A DNA stretch of 64,000 bases from Gimesia alba (GCF_007744675.1 NZ_CP036269.1:3575546-3639545); one strand, 5' to 3'. Shown: positions 22,506 through 32,092, numbered from the stretch's first letter. Notes: a model not told the origin generated them from the sequence alone. Program-made: numbers and translations.

Positions 22506-23888
22506 ATGAATTTGCAGTTTGACGACACAATTGTGGCACTAGCATCAGCCCCCGGTGGAGGCGCGGCCGGCATGATTCGTATTAGCGGTACTGATATCGT
22601 TCCTTGTCTGTTGGCCTGCTTTCAGTCCGAGGAAGCCTGGCAGAAGTCCAGCCGTTCGGAACGTCACCCGGGACAATTACGCCTGGCAGGATCAACGCAG
22701 TCTCTTCCGGGCGCTCTTTACTATTGGCCGACGTCACGCAGTTTTACCGGTCAGCCGCTGGCAGAATTTCATACCATCAGTGCGCCTCCCCTGCTTGAAG
22801 CGGCGATTGAAAATTTAGCCGCCCAGGGAGCCCGCATGGCCCGGCCGGGGGAATTCACTCTGCGGGCGTTTCTTGCAGGGCGCGTGGACCTGATGCAGGC
22901 GGAAGCCGTGCTCGGAGTGATTGATGCGCACGATCATGCCGAACTCAATCTGGCGCTCAGCCAACTCGCGGGTGGTGTTTCAACGCGCATCGGAGCAGCC
23001 CGCGTGGATTTGTTGGAGTTACTTTCCGAACTGGAAGCGGGGCTGGATTTCGTCGAAGAAGACATCGAATTTATTAGTCGCGAAACACTCGTGTCCCGCC
23101 TGCAACAGATTCGCATTTTTTGCGAACGGCTTTACGAGGATTCTTCGACACGAATGGAATCGACGGGTAGTCTGTCACTCGTTCTGGCGGGCCTGCCGAA
23201 TGCGGGCAAGAGTACGTTATATAATGCACTCGTGGGAGACGCGCAGGCGGCTCTGGTTTCGGATGTCGAGGGGACCACACGCGATTATCTGGCGACCACT
23301 TTAAACTGGCACGGACAGCCGATTCAATTAATTGATACGGCCGGGATGGAATCGGGGGAGCATGAAATCTCTATCAGTGCGCAACAGTTTCGAGCACAAC
23401 AGGTGGCCCAGGCCGATCTAGTTGTCTGGTGCACAGCCGCGGATCTGAAACCGGAGTGGGAAGACATCGATCGTCTGCAGCGGAATCAGATTTCGGAATC
23501 ACAACATCTGCTGCACATTATGACGAAAAGCGACCTAGCCCCTGCGCGGTCAGCAAACCAGCTGTATCGAGACTGTGAGGTTGAGCTGTCGGTTGCCACG
23601 GGAGCAGGACTTGACGATCTGAAGACGCTGGTTTTATCGCGACTGGCGGAATACCGGCGTGGAAGTAAACTGCTGATCGGTTCCACCGCTTCCCGCTGTC
23701 GGGAAAGCCTGCGCGCCGCCGGACTCTCTCTACACGCGGCAGAAGAAGCGGCCTCATTACGACTGGGAGAAGAACTGGTCGCGATTGAAATTCGCGAAGC
23801 GCTGCAGCATCTGGGACAGATAGTCGGCCAGGTTTATACCGATGACATTCTGGACCGCATCTTCAGTAAATTCTGCATCGGCAAATAA
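22506..23888 (+). CDS. mnmE: tRNA uridine-5-carboxymethylaminomethyl modification GTPase MnmE
   Basis: MnmE, with MnmG, modifies wobble U34 of several tRNAs. The 460-residue protein has the formyl-THF-binding N-domain (DTIVALASAPGGGAAGMIRISG), helical segment, inserted G domain (GLPNAGKSTLYNAL; VEGTTRDYL; DTAGM; MTKSDL) and the invariant C-terminal FCIGK with the catalytic Cys. All G motifs look intact. The ATG is 24 bp after yidC, with GAGAGG upstream. Confidence 0.97.
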   Translation: MNLQFDDTIVALASAPGGGAAGMIRISGTDIVPCLLACFQSEEAWQKSSRSERHPGQLRLAGSTQSLPGALYYWPTSRSFTGQPLAEFHTISAPPLLEAAIENLAAQGARMARPGEFTLRAFLAGRVDLMQAEAVLGVIDAHDHAELNLALSQLAGGVSTRIGAARVDLLELLSELEAGLDFVEEDIEFISRETLVSRLQQIRIFCERLYEDSSTRMESTGSLSLVLAGLPNAGKSTLYNALVGDAQAALVSDVEGTTRDYLATTLNWHGQPIQLIDTAGMESGEHEISISAQQFRAQQVAQADLVVWCTAADLKPEWEDIDRLQRNQISESQHLLHIMTKSDLAPARSANQLYRDCEVELSVATGAGLDDLKTLVLSRLAEYRRGSKLLIGSTASRCRESLRAAGLSLHAAEEAASLRLGEELVAIEIREALQHLGQIVGQVYTDDILDRIFSKFCIGK

Positions 23889-23897
23889 GCACTCTCA

Positions 23898-25511
23898 TCA
23901 GGGTTTGTTCTGATGAATCCATTCGGGAACGGTTCCGAATTCAATTCCGAGTTGCGGAATGAAGTAGAAGAACATGAATGCCGTCAGCAGGAAGACGCCA
24001 ATCAGGTTCAGAATGATCCCGTACTTCAGCATGTCGGACATTTTAATTTGCCCCGACGCAAACACGATGGCATTCGGCGGTGTCGCAATGGGCATCGTAA
24101 ACGCACAGCTGGCAGAGATTGCCGCCGGAATCATGATCAGTCGTGGGTCGATTTCCAGACTGACCGCTGTCGCCGCCAGAATGGGGAGCACGGTATTCAC
24201 GGTCGCGATATTCGATGTAAATTCGGTCAGGAACGTCAACATCAGACAGGCAGCAAAGACCAGAGCCCAGGGCGGCCAGTCTGCGATGACCTGTGAGAAA
24301 ACATGACCGACCCAGCCCGATAAATCCGTAGTGCGAAAAGCCCCCGCAATCGCGAAGCCGCCTCCAATCAGTAAGAGTACGCCCCAGGGAAGCCGTTCGG
24401 CCGTTTCCCAGTCCATCAAATATTCGGTCGTCCCCTGCTCTGTTTTTTGTGCGGGAATCGCGAACATTAAAATCGCCATGCCCATCGCGACTGTCGAATC
24501 ATGGACCCAGCCCGAGGCCCTTTCGGCCGAGATGCCCCATTTGGTCAGAAAGTGAATCGGGAATTGTTCCCAGCCGGCCAGTAATTCAAATTCGCCAAAG
24601 ATGAGCGGCTTCCGCGTTACCCATAAAATGGCGGTCGTCACGAAAATGAGTAACATCAGAATTTCAGGGCGCGAAGCACGCCCCAATTTCTGGATGTGAT
24701 CGTTGATAATGGCCTGGGATGATTCTTTGGAATTCGACAGGCGTGGCATATTCCAGCAAAGCACCACCCAGGTGATGAGTAAAAAGGTGATGCCAAACGG
24801 AACCACCATCACCATCCATTCGCCCGCAGATAATTGAGGGCCTTGCGGGAATTGAGAAAGCCAGATTTGTTGAAAGGCGATATTGGTGGGGGTCCCAATT
24901 AACGTGGTCACACCACCAATACTGGCGGAATAGGCGATACCCAGCAGGAGTGCCACCGAAAAATGGCGGATGCCTTCCGAGGAATCTTCGGGAGACTCGA
25001 GTTGGGTGAGTTCTGAAATCGATCCTATAATGGCCATGCCGATCGGCAGCATCAGTAAGGTCGATGCAGTATTACTGATCCACATGGAAAGGAAGCCGGT
25101 GGCGAACAGGAAGCCTAAGACAACCCGCCGGGGACTGGAGCCGATGACTTTAATCGTATGCAGGGCAATCCGTCGATGCACGCCCCACTTTTCGATCCCC
25201 AGGGCAATCATAAAGCCGCCCATATACAGAAAGATATTCTGATTGATATAGGACTGGCTGACCGTTTTGGGATCCTGGATTCCGAAAATCGGAAACAGCG
25301 CGAGGGGAATCAGACTCGTGACCGCGATGGGCAGTGCCTGCGTCATCCACAGAATCGCCATGAGCGCGGTGACCGCGGCCAGCCGTTGTGCCGACGCAGT
25401 CATATCCGACGGCGTCGGCAAATTCAGGATCACCAGGAAGGCAATGATGCTGAACAGCTTCCCATAAAAGGGAATGCGGCTTTCTGCAGAATGTGATGAG
25501 TCGCCAATCAC
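23898..25511 (-). CDS. SLC13/DASS-family sodium-coupled anion symporter
   Basis: This 537-residue protein has about 12 membrane segments. Both family sodium-site motifs are present: MWISNTASTLLMLPI and TEFTSNIATVNTVLPI (SNT type). MTQALPIAVTSLIPLALFPIFGI near residue 55 is also typical. DASS carriers import di- or tricarboxylates or sulfate with sodium. The substrate is not determined by these motifs. The start is GTG with AGGAA upstream. Convergent with mnmE; the universal stress protein gene lies 92 bp upstream on the same strand. Confidence 0.9.
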   Translation of the reverse strand: MIGDSSHSAESRIPFYGKLFSIIAFLVILNLPTPSDMTASAQRLAAVTALMAILWMTQALPIAVTSLIPLALFPIFGIQDPKTVSQSYINQNIFLYMGGFMIALGIEKWGVHRRIALHTIKVIGSSPRRVVLGFLFATGFLSMWISNTASTLLMLPIGMAIIGSISELTQLESPEDSSEGIRHFSVALLLGIAYSASIGGVTTLIGTPTNIAFQQIWLSQFPQGPQLSAGEWMVMVVPFGITFLLITWVVLCWNMPRLSNSKESSQAIINDHIQKLGRASRPEILMLLIFVTTAILWVTRKPLIFGEFELLAGWEQFPIHFLTKWGISAERASGWVHDSTVAMGMAILMFAIPAQKTEQGTTEYLMDWETAERLPWGVLLLIGGGFAIAGAFRTTDLSGWVGHVFSQVIADWPPWALVFAACLMLTFLTEFTSNIATVNTVLPILAATAVSLEIDPRLIMIPAAISASCAFTMPIATPPNAIVFASGQIKMSDMLKYGIILNLIGVFLLTAFMFFYFIPQLGIEFGTVPEWIHQNKP

Positions 25512-25602
25512 GAAAAGGAAATTCCTGATTTACAAAATGAGTGTCTCATTCAAAATGCAAAGTAAAGAATGAGCGATGAACGAGAACCGAATCGAGAATT
25601 TC

Positions 25603-26073
25603 TTATTCCGCTGATTCCGGGTGAATGAACTGGTGCCCTTTCGGTCGAACGGTTAACACCGGGCAAGATGCCTTGCGGACAACTTTTTCTGCCACACTGC
25701 CGAGCAGTAAATGGGCGGCTAAGGAACGACCGTGTGTACCCACGATAATCAGATCGACTTCTTCCCGCTTGGAAAATTTCAGAATATCGACAAACGGATT
25801 GCCATGAACCCAGTGGGTTTCAATATCCAGGTCGCCTTTGTCTTCATCAAGTATCCAGTTATCGAGTCGGGTTTTGGCAAATTCCTCAAAGTCTTCTTTG
25901 GGAGGCAATGCATAGCTTTCGAACATCGGCATATAAACGACCGGGTCTTCGATCACGTTCAGCAGATAGAGCTTGGCATTGAACTTTTTGGCGAGTTCCA
26001 CAGCATACTGGGTTGCCTCTTGTGCTGGTTCACTAAAGTCGGTTGGTAACAGGATTTTTTTGATTTCGATCAT
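25603..26073 (-). CDS. Universal stress protein (UspA family)
   Basis: This 156-residue single Usp domain begins IKKILLPTDFSEPAQEATQYAVELA. It ends with the ATP-binding signature GTHGRSLAAHLLLGSVAEKVVRKASCPVLTVRP (G-2x-G-9x-G-S form), so it is likely an ATP-binding Usp. Such proteins aid survival in stress and stationary phase. The ATG is preceded by AAAGGGAAGA. Confidence 0.93.
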   Translation of the reverse strand: MIEIKKILLPTDFSEPAQEATQYAVELAKKFNAKLYLLNVIEDPVVYMPMFESYALPPKEDFEEFAKTRLDNWILDEDKGDLDIETHWVHGNPFVDILKFSKREEVDLIIVGTHGRSLAAHLLLGSVAEKVVRKASCPVLTVRPKGHQFIHPESAE

Positions 26074-26351
26074 GGTGTCTTCCCTTTCACGTTCAAGGCC
26101 GTCTGCAATTGCGATCTTCGCAGGAAGAGTCCATTATAAGAGGAGTTGGGCGGGAAACAATAGATGGGGCAAGTTGCATTAACACATTCAGTTATGTGTT
26201 TCTTTATTTTGTAAAGAAATCGAGGCCCTCGTTTGTGAAACACAGGAAATCTCCTTATGATAAATGTCGTCCCTGTCAGGAAATGGGACATCAGTCTTGA
26301 AATCCGATCACCTTGAAAATCATAAACGAACACTTTGTGGAGGCAGGAAAA

Positions 26352-27200
26352 ATGGAAAAGTGGCCCATTGGCGTATTTGCTTCAGTAGACGCAGGTCTGG
26401 GAGTGCATTTTGATGTCGTTCAGGAATTAGGAATTCCGACGATTCAGATTCATGCGCCTCATAAGCAAACCCGAACTCCCGAAGTCGCTAAAGAATTTCT
26501 GGACCGTTGTAACGCCGCGGGAATTACCATTACCTGTGTCTTTGGTGGTTTTGATGGAGAAAGCTACGCTGATATTCCGACCACAAAGAAGACCGTTGGT
26601 CTGGTGCCTGCAGAAACCCGTGCCGCACGTGTTGAAGAAATGAAAGAAATCTCCGATTTCGCCAAACTGCTGGGCGTGGATACCGTTGCCCTGCATATCG
26701 GATTCGTCACGGAAGATCGTGATTCAGACGATTATAAGGAACTGGTCAAAGTCACTCAGGATCTGCTCGATCACGTCAAAGTGAATGGCCAGCAGCTGAA
26801 TCTGGAAACCGGACAGGAATCAGCCGATCACCTGCTCGATTTTATCAGTGATGTCGGACGTGATAACCTCAAGATTAACTTTGATCCTGCCAATATGATT
26901 CTATATGGTACGGGCGATCCCATTGCCGCCTTAAAGCGTGTTGGTCATCTGGTGGCGAGCGTACATTGCAAAGATGCGACCTGGGCCGCAGAAGGCAAAC
27001 GAGGCATCGAGTGGGGCGCAGAAGTTCCCCTGGGTGAAGGTGATGTCGGCATGGGAACCTACTTGCAAACTCTTGATGACATTGGTTATACCGGCCCATT
27101 GACGATTGAACGCGAAATTCCCGAAGACCGAGAACAGCAGAAAGCCGATATCGGAAAAGCTGTTTCGCTTTTAAATGAACTGAAAAATCGGATCGGTTAA
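26352..27200 (+). CDS. Sugar phosphate isomerase/epimerase-like TIM-barrel protein
   Basis: This 282-residue protein belongs to the xylose-isomerase-like TIM-barrel (AP endonuclease 2) superfamily. Supporting stretches: IQIHAPHKQTRTPE, LHIGFVTEDRDSDDY, LNLETGQESADHLLDFI, FDPANMILYGTGDPIAAL with the usual metal Asp, VASVHCKDA, and GYTGPLTIEREIPED near the end. Glu and His/Asp ligands for one metal look present. Specific sugar unknown. The ATG at 26352 is preferred over the upstream TTG because GGAGGCAGG precedes it. The FhcB-like gene follows after 21 bp. Confidence 0.87.
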   Translation: MEKWPIGVFASVDAGLGVHFDVVQELGIPTIQIHAPHKQTRTPEVAKEFLDRCNAAGITITCVFGGFDGESYADIPTTKKTVGLVPAETRAARVEEMKEISDFAKLLGVDTVALHIGFVTEDRDSDDYKELVKVTQDLLDHVKVNGQQLNLETGQESADHLLDFISDVGRDNLKINFDPANMILYGTGDPIAALKRVGHLVASVHCKDATWAAEGKRGIEWGAEVPLGEGDVGMGTYLQTLDDIGYTGPLTIEREIPEDREQQKADIGKAVSLLNELKNRIG

Positions 27201-27221
27201 ACCCGGTTTCGGAGACCGTCT

Positions 27222-28463
27222 GTGAAAAATGTGATCGAAGACGTTGCCTGTGCCAGTTGTTGTTGCGTTTGCGATGAGATCCAGGTGACAACCGACGGAC
27301 AACAGATTACCGAAGTACAAACCCCCTGCCTTCAAGGGCAGGCGTGGTTTGATCGGTCTTCGCAGTCTGAGCATCTGGAACCTTCTGTCAAGGGGGTGGC
27401 AGTTTCACATTTGGAAGCGATTCAGCGGGCCGCCGAACTGATTCAACAGGCACAATCTCCCCTGATCTATGGAATGTATCAGTCTGCCACGGATTCCCAA
27501 CGGGCTGCCATTAGTCTCGCTGATCAGATCGGTGCGACCATCGATACGGGCGCTGCCTCCGCGACTCGGGCACTCCAGCAGGTTGGCGAAGCGTCGTGTA
27601 CGCTAGGAGAAGTTCGTAGTCGTGCCGATTTAATCATTTATTGGGGCGCAGATGCGTTTCGGGGGACTGAGTGTCACAGAAACAGTTTGAATCGACGCGC
27701 AGCTGATTTACCTCGAAAGATCGTGACGATTAGCGGAGAGGAAACTGACTTTGGCGACAACGTCGATCAATCGATTTCATTAGAGCCTGGAAATGAGCTC
27801 GAACTGATCTGGAGTCTGAGAGCACTCCTGAAAGACATTGATCTGGAAGAGAACCAATCTGCGGGGCTTTCCACTTCTGATCTGCAAAGTCTGGTGAGTC
27901 TGATTCGTCAGAGTCAATATATCGTCATCTTTTTTGGCCCAGAGTTTAAACGAGGACCGTTCGCACATCGGAACATCGAAGCCCTGTCTCTGCTGGTACG
28001 GGAAATCCAGGCAGAACGTCGTTGTCATACTCTGAATGTCCCCGGAGTCGGCGAGACCAGAGGCGCTGAAACAGTGTTGGCCTGGCAGACCGGATACGCC
28101 GCAAGTGTGAATTTTGCAGCAGGCTACCCCCGCTATTCGCCTCGCGAGTATTCTGCGAATCAATTGCTGGAACAGACTGAAACCGACCTTTGTATTCTGG
28201 TCGGAGCACAGCCACTCTCCGGCTTATCCGAGTTGGCACTCGAACGTCTGTCAGAGACTCCCCTGATTTTGACCGGCCCTGTTGCTTTCGAACAATTCAA
28301 AACGGAAGTCTTTCTTCCCACGGGTGTTTCGGGCATCCATTTTCCAGGAGTGGTTTACCGCCTGGATGGGACTCCGATTCCTTTACGTGGCTATTTGCCC
28401 ACAGGTTTGCCCAGCGAAGCGGATGTGCTCTCTGAGATCCGCGCGCTATTGAAACGGACTTAG
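27222..28463 (+). CDS. fhcB: Formylmethanofuran dehydrogenase subunit B-like protein (FhcB/FwdB)
   Basis: This 413-residue protein matches the B subunit of the formyltransferase/hydrolase (Fhc) or formylmethanofuran dehydrogenase complex. It has a Cys-rich start (VACASCCCVCDEI), the molybdopterin-oxidoreductase-like alpha/beta fold (QAWFDRSSQ; SPLIYGMYQSATDSQRAAISLADQIGATIDTG), and IYWGADAFRGTECHRNSL. In bacteria the Fhc complex acts in the tetrahydromethanopterin-linked C1 pathway, converting formyl-H4MPT to formate; planctomycetes are known to carry this pathway. No other fhc subunit or H4MPT gene is nearby. The start is GTG. Confidence 0.82.
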   Translation: MKNVIEDVACASCCCVCDEIQVTTDGQQITEVQTPCLQGQAWFDRSSQSEHLEPSVKGVAVSHLEAIQRAAELIQQAQSPLIYGMYQSATDSQRAAISLADQIGATIDTGAASATRALQQVGEASCTLGEVRSRADLIIYWGADAFRGTECHRNSLNRRAADLPRKIVTISGEETDFGDNVDQSISLEPGNELELIWSLRALLKDIDLEENQSAGLSTSDLQSLVSLIRQSQYIVIFFGPEFKRGPFAHRNIEALSLLVREIQAERRCHTLNVPGVGETRGAETVLAWQTGYAASVNFAAGYPRYSPREYSANQLLEQTETDLCILVGAQPLSGLSELALERLSETPLILTGPVAFEQFKTEVFLPTGVSGIHFPGVVYRLDGTPIPLRGYLPTGLPSEADVLSEIRALLKRT

Positions 28464-28709
28464 TATCTAAAGCAACAGTCATTCCCCTCCTATCGAGATT
28501 CACTGATCCTCTTAATCGGAATGATCGTCAAAATTGTTGTTGATATTTCGCATCGGATATCCCTCCATAGCTGGGTTTGAAGGTTTTTTAACCTAGGTTT
28601 ATGGTGAGCTTTACCCCTTGGGAGCCAAAAGTCGTGTTCCCGTTCATCAAAGGCGTTGCCTGCATTTCTTTTAGAGTAAGAAGAAACGGGCACGTTTCAG
28701 GTTGTGAGA
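28464..28709. other. Intergenic spacer, 246 bp
   Basis: No coding frame or clear RNA. The stretch at about 28500-28680 presumably holds the promoter of the HD-GYP-like gene. I see nothing else in it. Confidence 0.4.
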
Positions 28710-30071
28710 ATGACAACAGAAATTAAAGAACAATTAGAGCAGACTGACGAATCTCAAGATGCGAATCAGGATACCGTTTCGATTCGCGTCGAGGATCTGA
28801 TCGTTGGCCGTAAAATCAATAATCCCATCTATGATAATAACGGTGTATTATTGCTGGCTGCCGGTTCGGTCGTTAATTCGCGTTTTAAACAGCTGTTGCG
28901 CGATCGAAATATGCCAGATGTCAACATCCATAATCAGGATGCGGCTGCCGTCAGTCTGAGTGCTGCTTTTTCGGGTGATGAGGATCTGGAATCCGGACAG
29001 GGACTCTTTGCGACTGAGCTGACAGAGAAACTGGATAAGCTCATCGAATCGGGGTCGATGTTTGTGGCCAATACCGGGCCTGCCATGCGGGACTCGATGG
29101 TGGTTCATGGTTGTAAAGGTTATGACCAGGAGCACCGGGAAAAGCTGTTTGAGCAACAACAGGAGTTCGGCGAATCTCTGGATGGGATGATGCGCGGGGC
29201 ACTCAAAGGTGAAGTTCCCAAAGGATCTGATATCGCAGGGATGGCAGCCAGTTATTTGACTCAATTGACTGCGGACGCTGACAATGTCATATCGGCAGCA
29301 GCAGAAGCAGGTAAAGATGAAACCCTGTCGCAACACTGTTTGCAGATGTCGCTGTTGGGAATGGCCATTGGTGCAGAATTAAATTTAGATGAATCCAACG
29401 TCCGAAATATCGGACTTTGTGGACTCGTGCATGATTGGGGCATGGTTCGCGTACAAGATAAAATTGGCAAATGGCGCCGTAAGCTGAATCCCGTTGAACG
29501 CATGGAAATGCAGAAACATCCCATTTTCTCTCTGGAAATGCTGGAAGATGTCGCGGGCATTCCCAGTGTGGTTCCTGTCGTCTGCTATCAGGTGCATGAA
29601 CAACCAAACGGAAAAGGTTATCCGCGAAACCGTACACAAAATATGATTCATATGTTCGCGCGGATTCTGAACGTCGCACATTGTTATGTCTCTTTGACGA
29701 CGTCTCGGGAAGACCGCCCTGCTCTGATGCCTTATGCGGCGATGGAATATCTGTTAAGACAGACGAACGACAAATCCATCGATTCCGCAGCGATGCGGGC
29801 TCTGCTCAATTTGCTGTCACTCTTTCCTGTGGGAAGTTTCGTGACCTTAACCGATGGCAGTGCTGCACGCGTGATTCGGAGGAATGAGAACCTTTATACG
29901 AGCCCGATTGTGCAGATCATTCAGACCGCAGAAGGCGAGCGAGCCGATCCCATGAATCCGGAGAATATTCTGGATCTGAACAAGAGCCATCATGAGATCG
30001 ATCAGGCTCTGCCGACGCCCGGTAAAGATGAGATTGATCTTTCGTCTGAACTGTTTGACGGTCAGATTTAA
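28710..30071 (+). CDS. HD-GYP-like domain protein (putative cyclic-di-GMP phosphodiesterase)
   Basis: This 453-residue protein has an N-terminal domain (VSIRVEDLIVGRKINNPIYDNNGVLLLAAGS) of the type that precedes HD-GYP domains, then an HD domain. The HD part shows HCLQMSLLGMAIG, LCGLVHDWGMVRV (HD), MQKHPIFSLEML and VHEQPNGKGYPR. HD-GYP enzymes normally read HHExxDGxGYP; here the first His is Val and Asp is Asn, so activity is uncertain. TDGSAARVIR near the C-terminus is a common HD-GYP tail motif. The ATG at 28710 has AGG eight bases upstream; a GTG at 28704 is possible. Confidence 0.83.
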   Translation: MTTEIKEQLEQTDESQDANQDTVSIRVEDLIVGRKINNPIYDNNGVLLLAAGSVVNSRFKQLLRDRNMPDVNIHNQDAAAVSLSAAFSGDEDLESGQGLFATELTEKLDKLIESGSMFVANTGPAMRDSMVVHGCKGYDQEHREKLFEQQQEFGESLDGMMRGALKGEVPKGSDIAGMAASYLTQLTADADNVISAAAEAGKDETLSQHCLQMSLLGMAIGAELNLDESNVRNIGLCGLVHDWGMVRVQDKIGKWRRKLNPVERMEMQKHPIFSLEMLEDVAGIPSVVPVVCYQVHEQPNGKGYPRNRTQNMIHMFARILNVAHCYVSLTTSREDRPALMPYAAMEYLLRQTNDKSIDSAAMRALLNLLSLFPVGSFVTLTDGSAARVIRRNENLYTSPIVQIIQTAEGERADPMNPENILDLNKSHHEIDQALPTPGKDEIDLSSELFDGQI

Positions 30072-30296
30072 GTGAATCTGATCGTTACAATGCGTAGATT
30101 CCTCGCGGTCCAAACCCTCTCTGAGCCTGTATTTAAGGTGGAATGGAACCAGAATCAGGAAAACTGACGAATCCTGTCGAGGAATGGCCGGTTTTGCTTG
30201 AAACTGAACGGGGAATGGCTTATATTTCCATCTCGCTTCCATTAAGCGACGATTTCACAGGGAGTTAACGCTCCTGAAGCCGTAGCCGGAAACGAA

Positions 30297-30369
30297 GGGC
30301 ATGTAGCTCAGTTGGTAGAGCACAGGACTGAAAATCCTGGTGTCGGCGGTTCGATCCCGCCCGTGCCCA
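30297..30369 (+). tRNA. tRNA-Phe (anticodon GAA)
   Basis: This is a 73-nt cloverleaf. The acceptor GGGCATG pairs with CGTGCCC (one G-U). The D arm is GCTCAGTTGGTAGAGC. The anticodon stem CAGGA/TCCTG holds loop CTGAAAA with anticodon GAA. The T stem GGCGG/CCGCC holds loop TTCGATC. The discriminator is A and CCA is not encoded. A terminator follows about 70 bp downstream. It stands at the left edge of the accessory region. Confidence 0.97.
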
Positions 30370-30441
30370 CTCTAGTCTTAAATTGCAGGCATTTTTAAGG
30401 CTCTCTCCAGACTCACTAGTCCTGGTATCAAATACATCAAA

Positions 30442-30482
30442 AACGAGCAGGAATCGAATTCACGGTTCTTGCTCGTTTTTTT
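30442..30482 (+). terminator. Intrinsic terminator downstream of tRNA-Phe
   Basis: A 14-bp stem (arms 30442-30455 and 30464-30477, with two G-U pairs) and an 8-nt loop, followed by seven T residues. Position suggests it ends the tRNA transcript. Confidence 0.85.
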
Positions 30483-30659
30483 GTGCGCCCTGCTCTGCAA
30501 CGAACTCATCCCAATTGGACAGCTTAAGCGTCTTTGTTGAATTGTGGTATACTCTCGATCACAATAGATTTGACCTGATCACAACGGGTGTAGGGCAAGC
30601 AGGTCATTATGCGGCGCTACATTCTGACTTTAATCAATCTAGCAAAAGGAGATCTTTTC

Positions 30660-30875
30660 ATGCCCGGCCTCTTTGAACTGCTCATCATCGGGATTCTTGT
30701 AGTGGGACTTGCGATATTTCCGTTTTGGATGATCTGTTCCAAGGCGGGCTTCCCTGGCTGGATCAGCCTCGCCGTCCTATTCCCGGTCCTGAATATTGTC
30801 CTCTTGTTTTTCCTCGCATTTGCAGAATGGCCTGCGCTCCGCAACGGGCCTCAGCAGGATCAAACAGAATTATGA
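30660..30875 (+). CDS. Small two-helix membrane protein, 71 aa
   Basis: MPGLFELLIIGILVVGLAIF forms one hydrophobic helix and ISLAVLFPVLNIVLLFFLAFAEWP a second, separated by FWMICSKAGFPGW. The pattern (small protein, K-A-G-x-PGW between two helices) recurs in uncharacterised membrane proteins of many bacteria. The start is set by AAAGGAGA eight bases upstream of the ATG. No functional partner is evident. Confidence 0.75.
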   Translation: MPGLFELLIIGILVVGLAIFPFWMICSKAGFPGWISLAVLFPVLNIVLLFFLAFAEWPALRNGPQQDQTEL

Positions 30876-30955
30876 ATCGTTCCTCTGTTAGCGTTGGGCC
30901 GACGGACGGACTATCTGAAAATTCTAACTCTTAAATCCGTACCAGGAAATAATCA

Positions 30956-31324
30956 ATGAATGATCTGGAAACCGTCGAACTGAAAGCGTTCGTTCCCGCA
31001 AAAGACTTTGCGCTGTCGAAACAGTTTTACGAAGACCTCGGCTTCACGATTCCCTGGTCCTCCGATGAACTGGCTTATCTCTATCACGGGAACTGCACGT
31101 TCCTGTTACAAAATTTTTACGAGAAACAGCACGCTGAAAACTTCATGATGCATCTCTCGGTAACCAGTGTCGATGCCTGGTGGGCTCACGTCCAGAACCA
31201 AAAAATCGCCGAAAAGTACAACGTGCCGATCTCCCCACCCGAACAGCGCCCCTGGAACATGCGCGACTTCATCCTGACCGACCCCTCTGGCGTCCTCTGG
31301 CGCATCTCAGAAAACACGGACTGA
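30956..31324 (+). CDS. Glyoxalase/bleomycin-resistance-like (VOC fold) protein
   Basis: This 122-residue single VOC-type protein shows VELKAFVPAKDFALSKQFYEDLGFTIPW at the start, FMMHLSVTSVDAWW in the middle and FILTDPSGVLWRISEN at the end, the usual VOC module layout. The family includes metal-dependent enzymes and antibiotic-binding proteins. A full metal triad is not obvious, so the role is open. The gene has a GGAAATAATCA leader before its ATG. Confidence 0.85.
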   Translation: MNDLETVELKAFVPAKDFALSKQFYEDLGFTIPWSSDELAYLYHGNCTFLLQNFYEKQHAENFMMHLSVTSVDAWWAHVQNQKIAEKYNVPISPPEQRPWNMRDFILTDPSGVLWRISENTD

Positions 31325-31402
31325 ATGTGCTGAAAACGGTAAATACCGGGTGATTATGATCAATGAACTTGATTGAGTACCTTCTTTTATTCTTCGTGAG
31401 AA

Positions 31403-31627
31403 CTAAACTTGCTCAGTGGCATAGGTCTCGACCAGCCCGCACGATGGACAGCGGTAAACGGCTAGTTCATATTGTTCGCCTGTAATCTCAACTGCCGGGG
31501 GAAAGGCGGTAATCTTAATGGTGGGAAGCTCGTCCCCTTTCACCCAGGCTGCTTTTCTCGCTCCGCCGTAAGATGAGTCAAGCAGATAACCCTTTTCCAT
31601 TTCCGCATTACATTTGGGGCAATTCAT
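31403..31627 (-). CDS. Small zinc-ribbon protein, 74 aa
   Basis: It begins MNCPKCNAEMEKGYLL and ends YRCPSCGLVETYA: two CxxC knuckles about 55 residues apart, typical of a zinc ribbon. The middle (KGDELPTIKI) resembles small uncharacterised zinc-ribbon proteins found widely in bacteria (DUF6487-like, from memory). No partner gene is visible. It is encoded on the minus strand between the VOC gene and the cassette array. Confidence 0.75.
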   Translation of the reverse strand: MNCPKCNAEMEKGYLLDSSYGGARKAAWVKGDELPTIKITAFPPAVEITGEQYELAVYRCPSCGLVETYATEQV

Positions 31628-31794
31628 ATCATCGATTTCCTTTATCTTGGGGAAACGAAGAGTCCAGATAGCACCAGACTATGTGACTTCAGTTTAAACG
31701 ACTCTTTTTTCACAATCCAGAATATTATTTCGATTCAAAAAAGAGGGACGCTGCAACTTGTATCAGACCTGCCTGAAATGCGAACCAATTCAAC

Positions 31795-31814
31795 AGTGCC
31801 GGGTAATAGAAATT
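31795..31814 (+). repeat. Possible half-copy of the cassette palindrome at the left edge
   Basis: GTGCCGGGTAATAGAAATT resembles the left arm and loop of the array palindrome, without a matching right arm. It may be the degraded left boundary of the array. Weak evidence alone. Confidence 0.35.
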
Positions 31815-31845
31815 CCAAAGTCATTTTTTACGGGCTGACTTCGTA

Positions 31846-32092
31846 ACAACACCAAATATTCGTCTTTCAGACATTAGTTTGCGAAGGTCTACTCCGCGTT
31901 GCCATTCGCGTCGTCTCTGTCCGAAAAGAAGCTTTGAGCAAAATGGTTCATGATCGCGAATACGGTCAGCGGGAGGCGGCTCGTGAAGGGTATCCGCATC
32001 TGACCGGTGCAGAATTTGTGAATTGCTTTTGCAAGAAATACAAAGTGATCCCGGCGACTCCGGTGACGCGGATTGAATTTACTTATGTTTGA
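31846..32092 (+). pseudogene. 5'-truncated gene remnant, phage-type (ASCH-like)
   Basis: The frame is open from just after a TAA near 31845 to the TGA at 32090-32092. Its 3' part reads as real protein: VRKEALSKMVHDREYG, REAAREGYPHLTGAEF and VIPATPVTRIEFTYV. This style (EGFP...FV..FC...VTRIEFxYL) recalls the C-terminus of ASCH-domain proteins encoded by phages, from memory. The N-terminal domain is missing, and no start with a binding site precedes the coding-like part. Array palindrome R1 starts one base after the stop. Confidence 0.55.
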
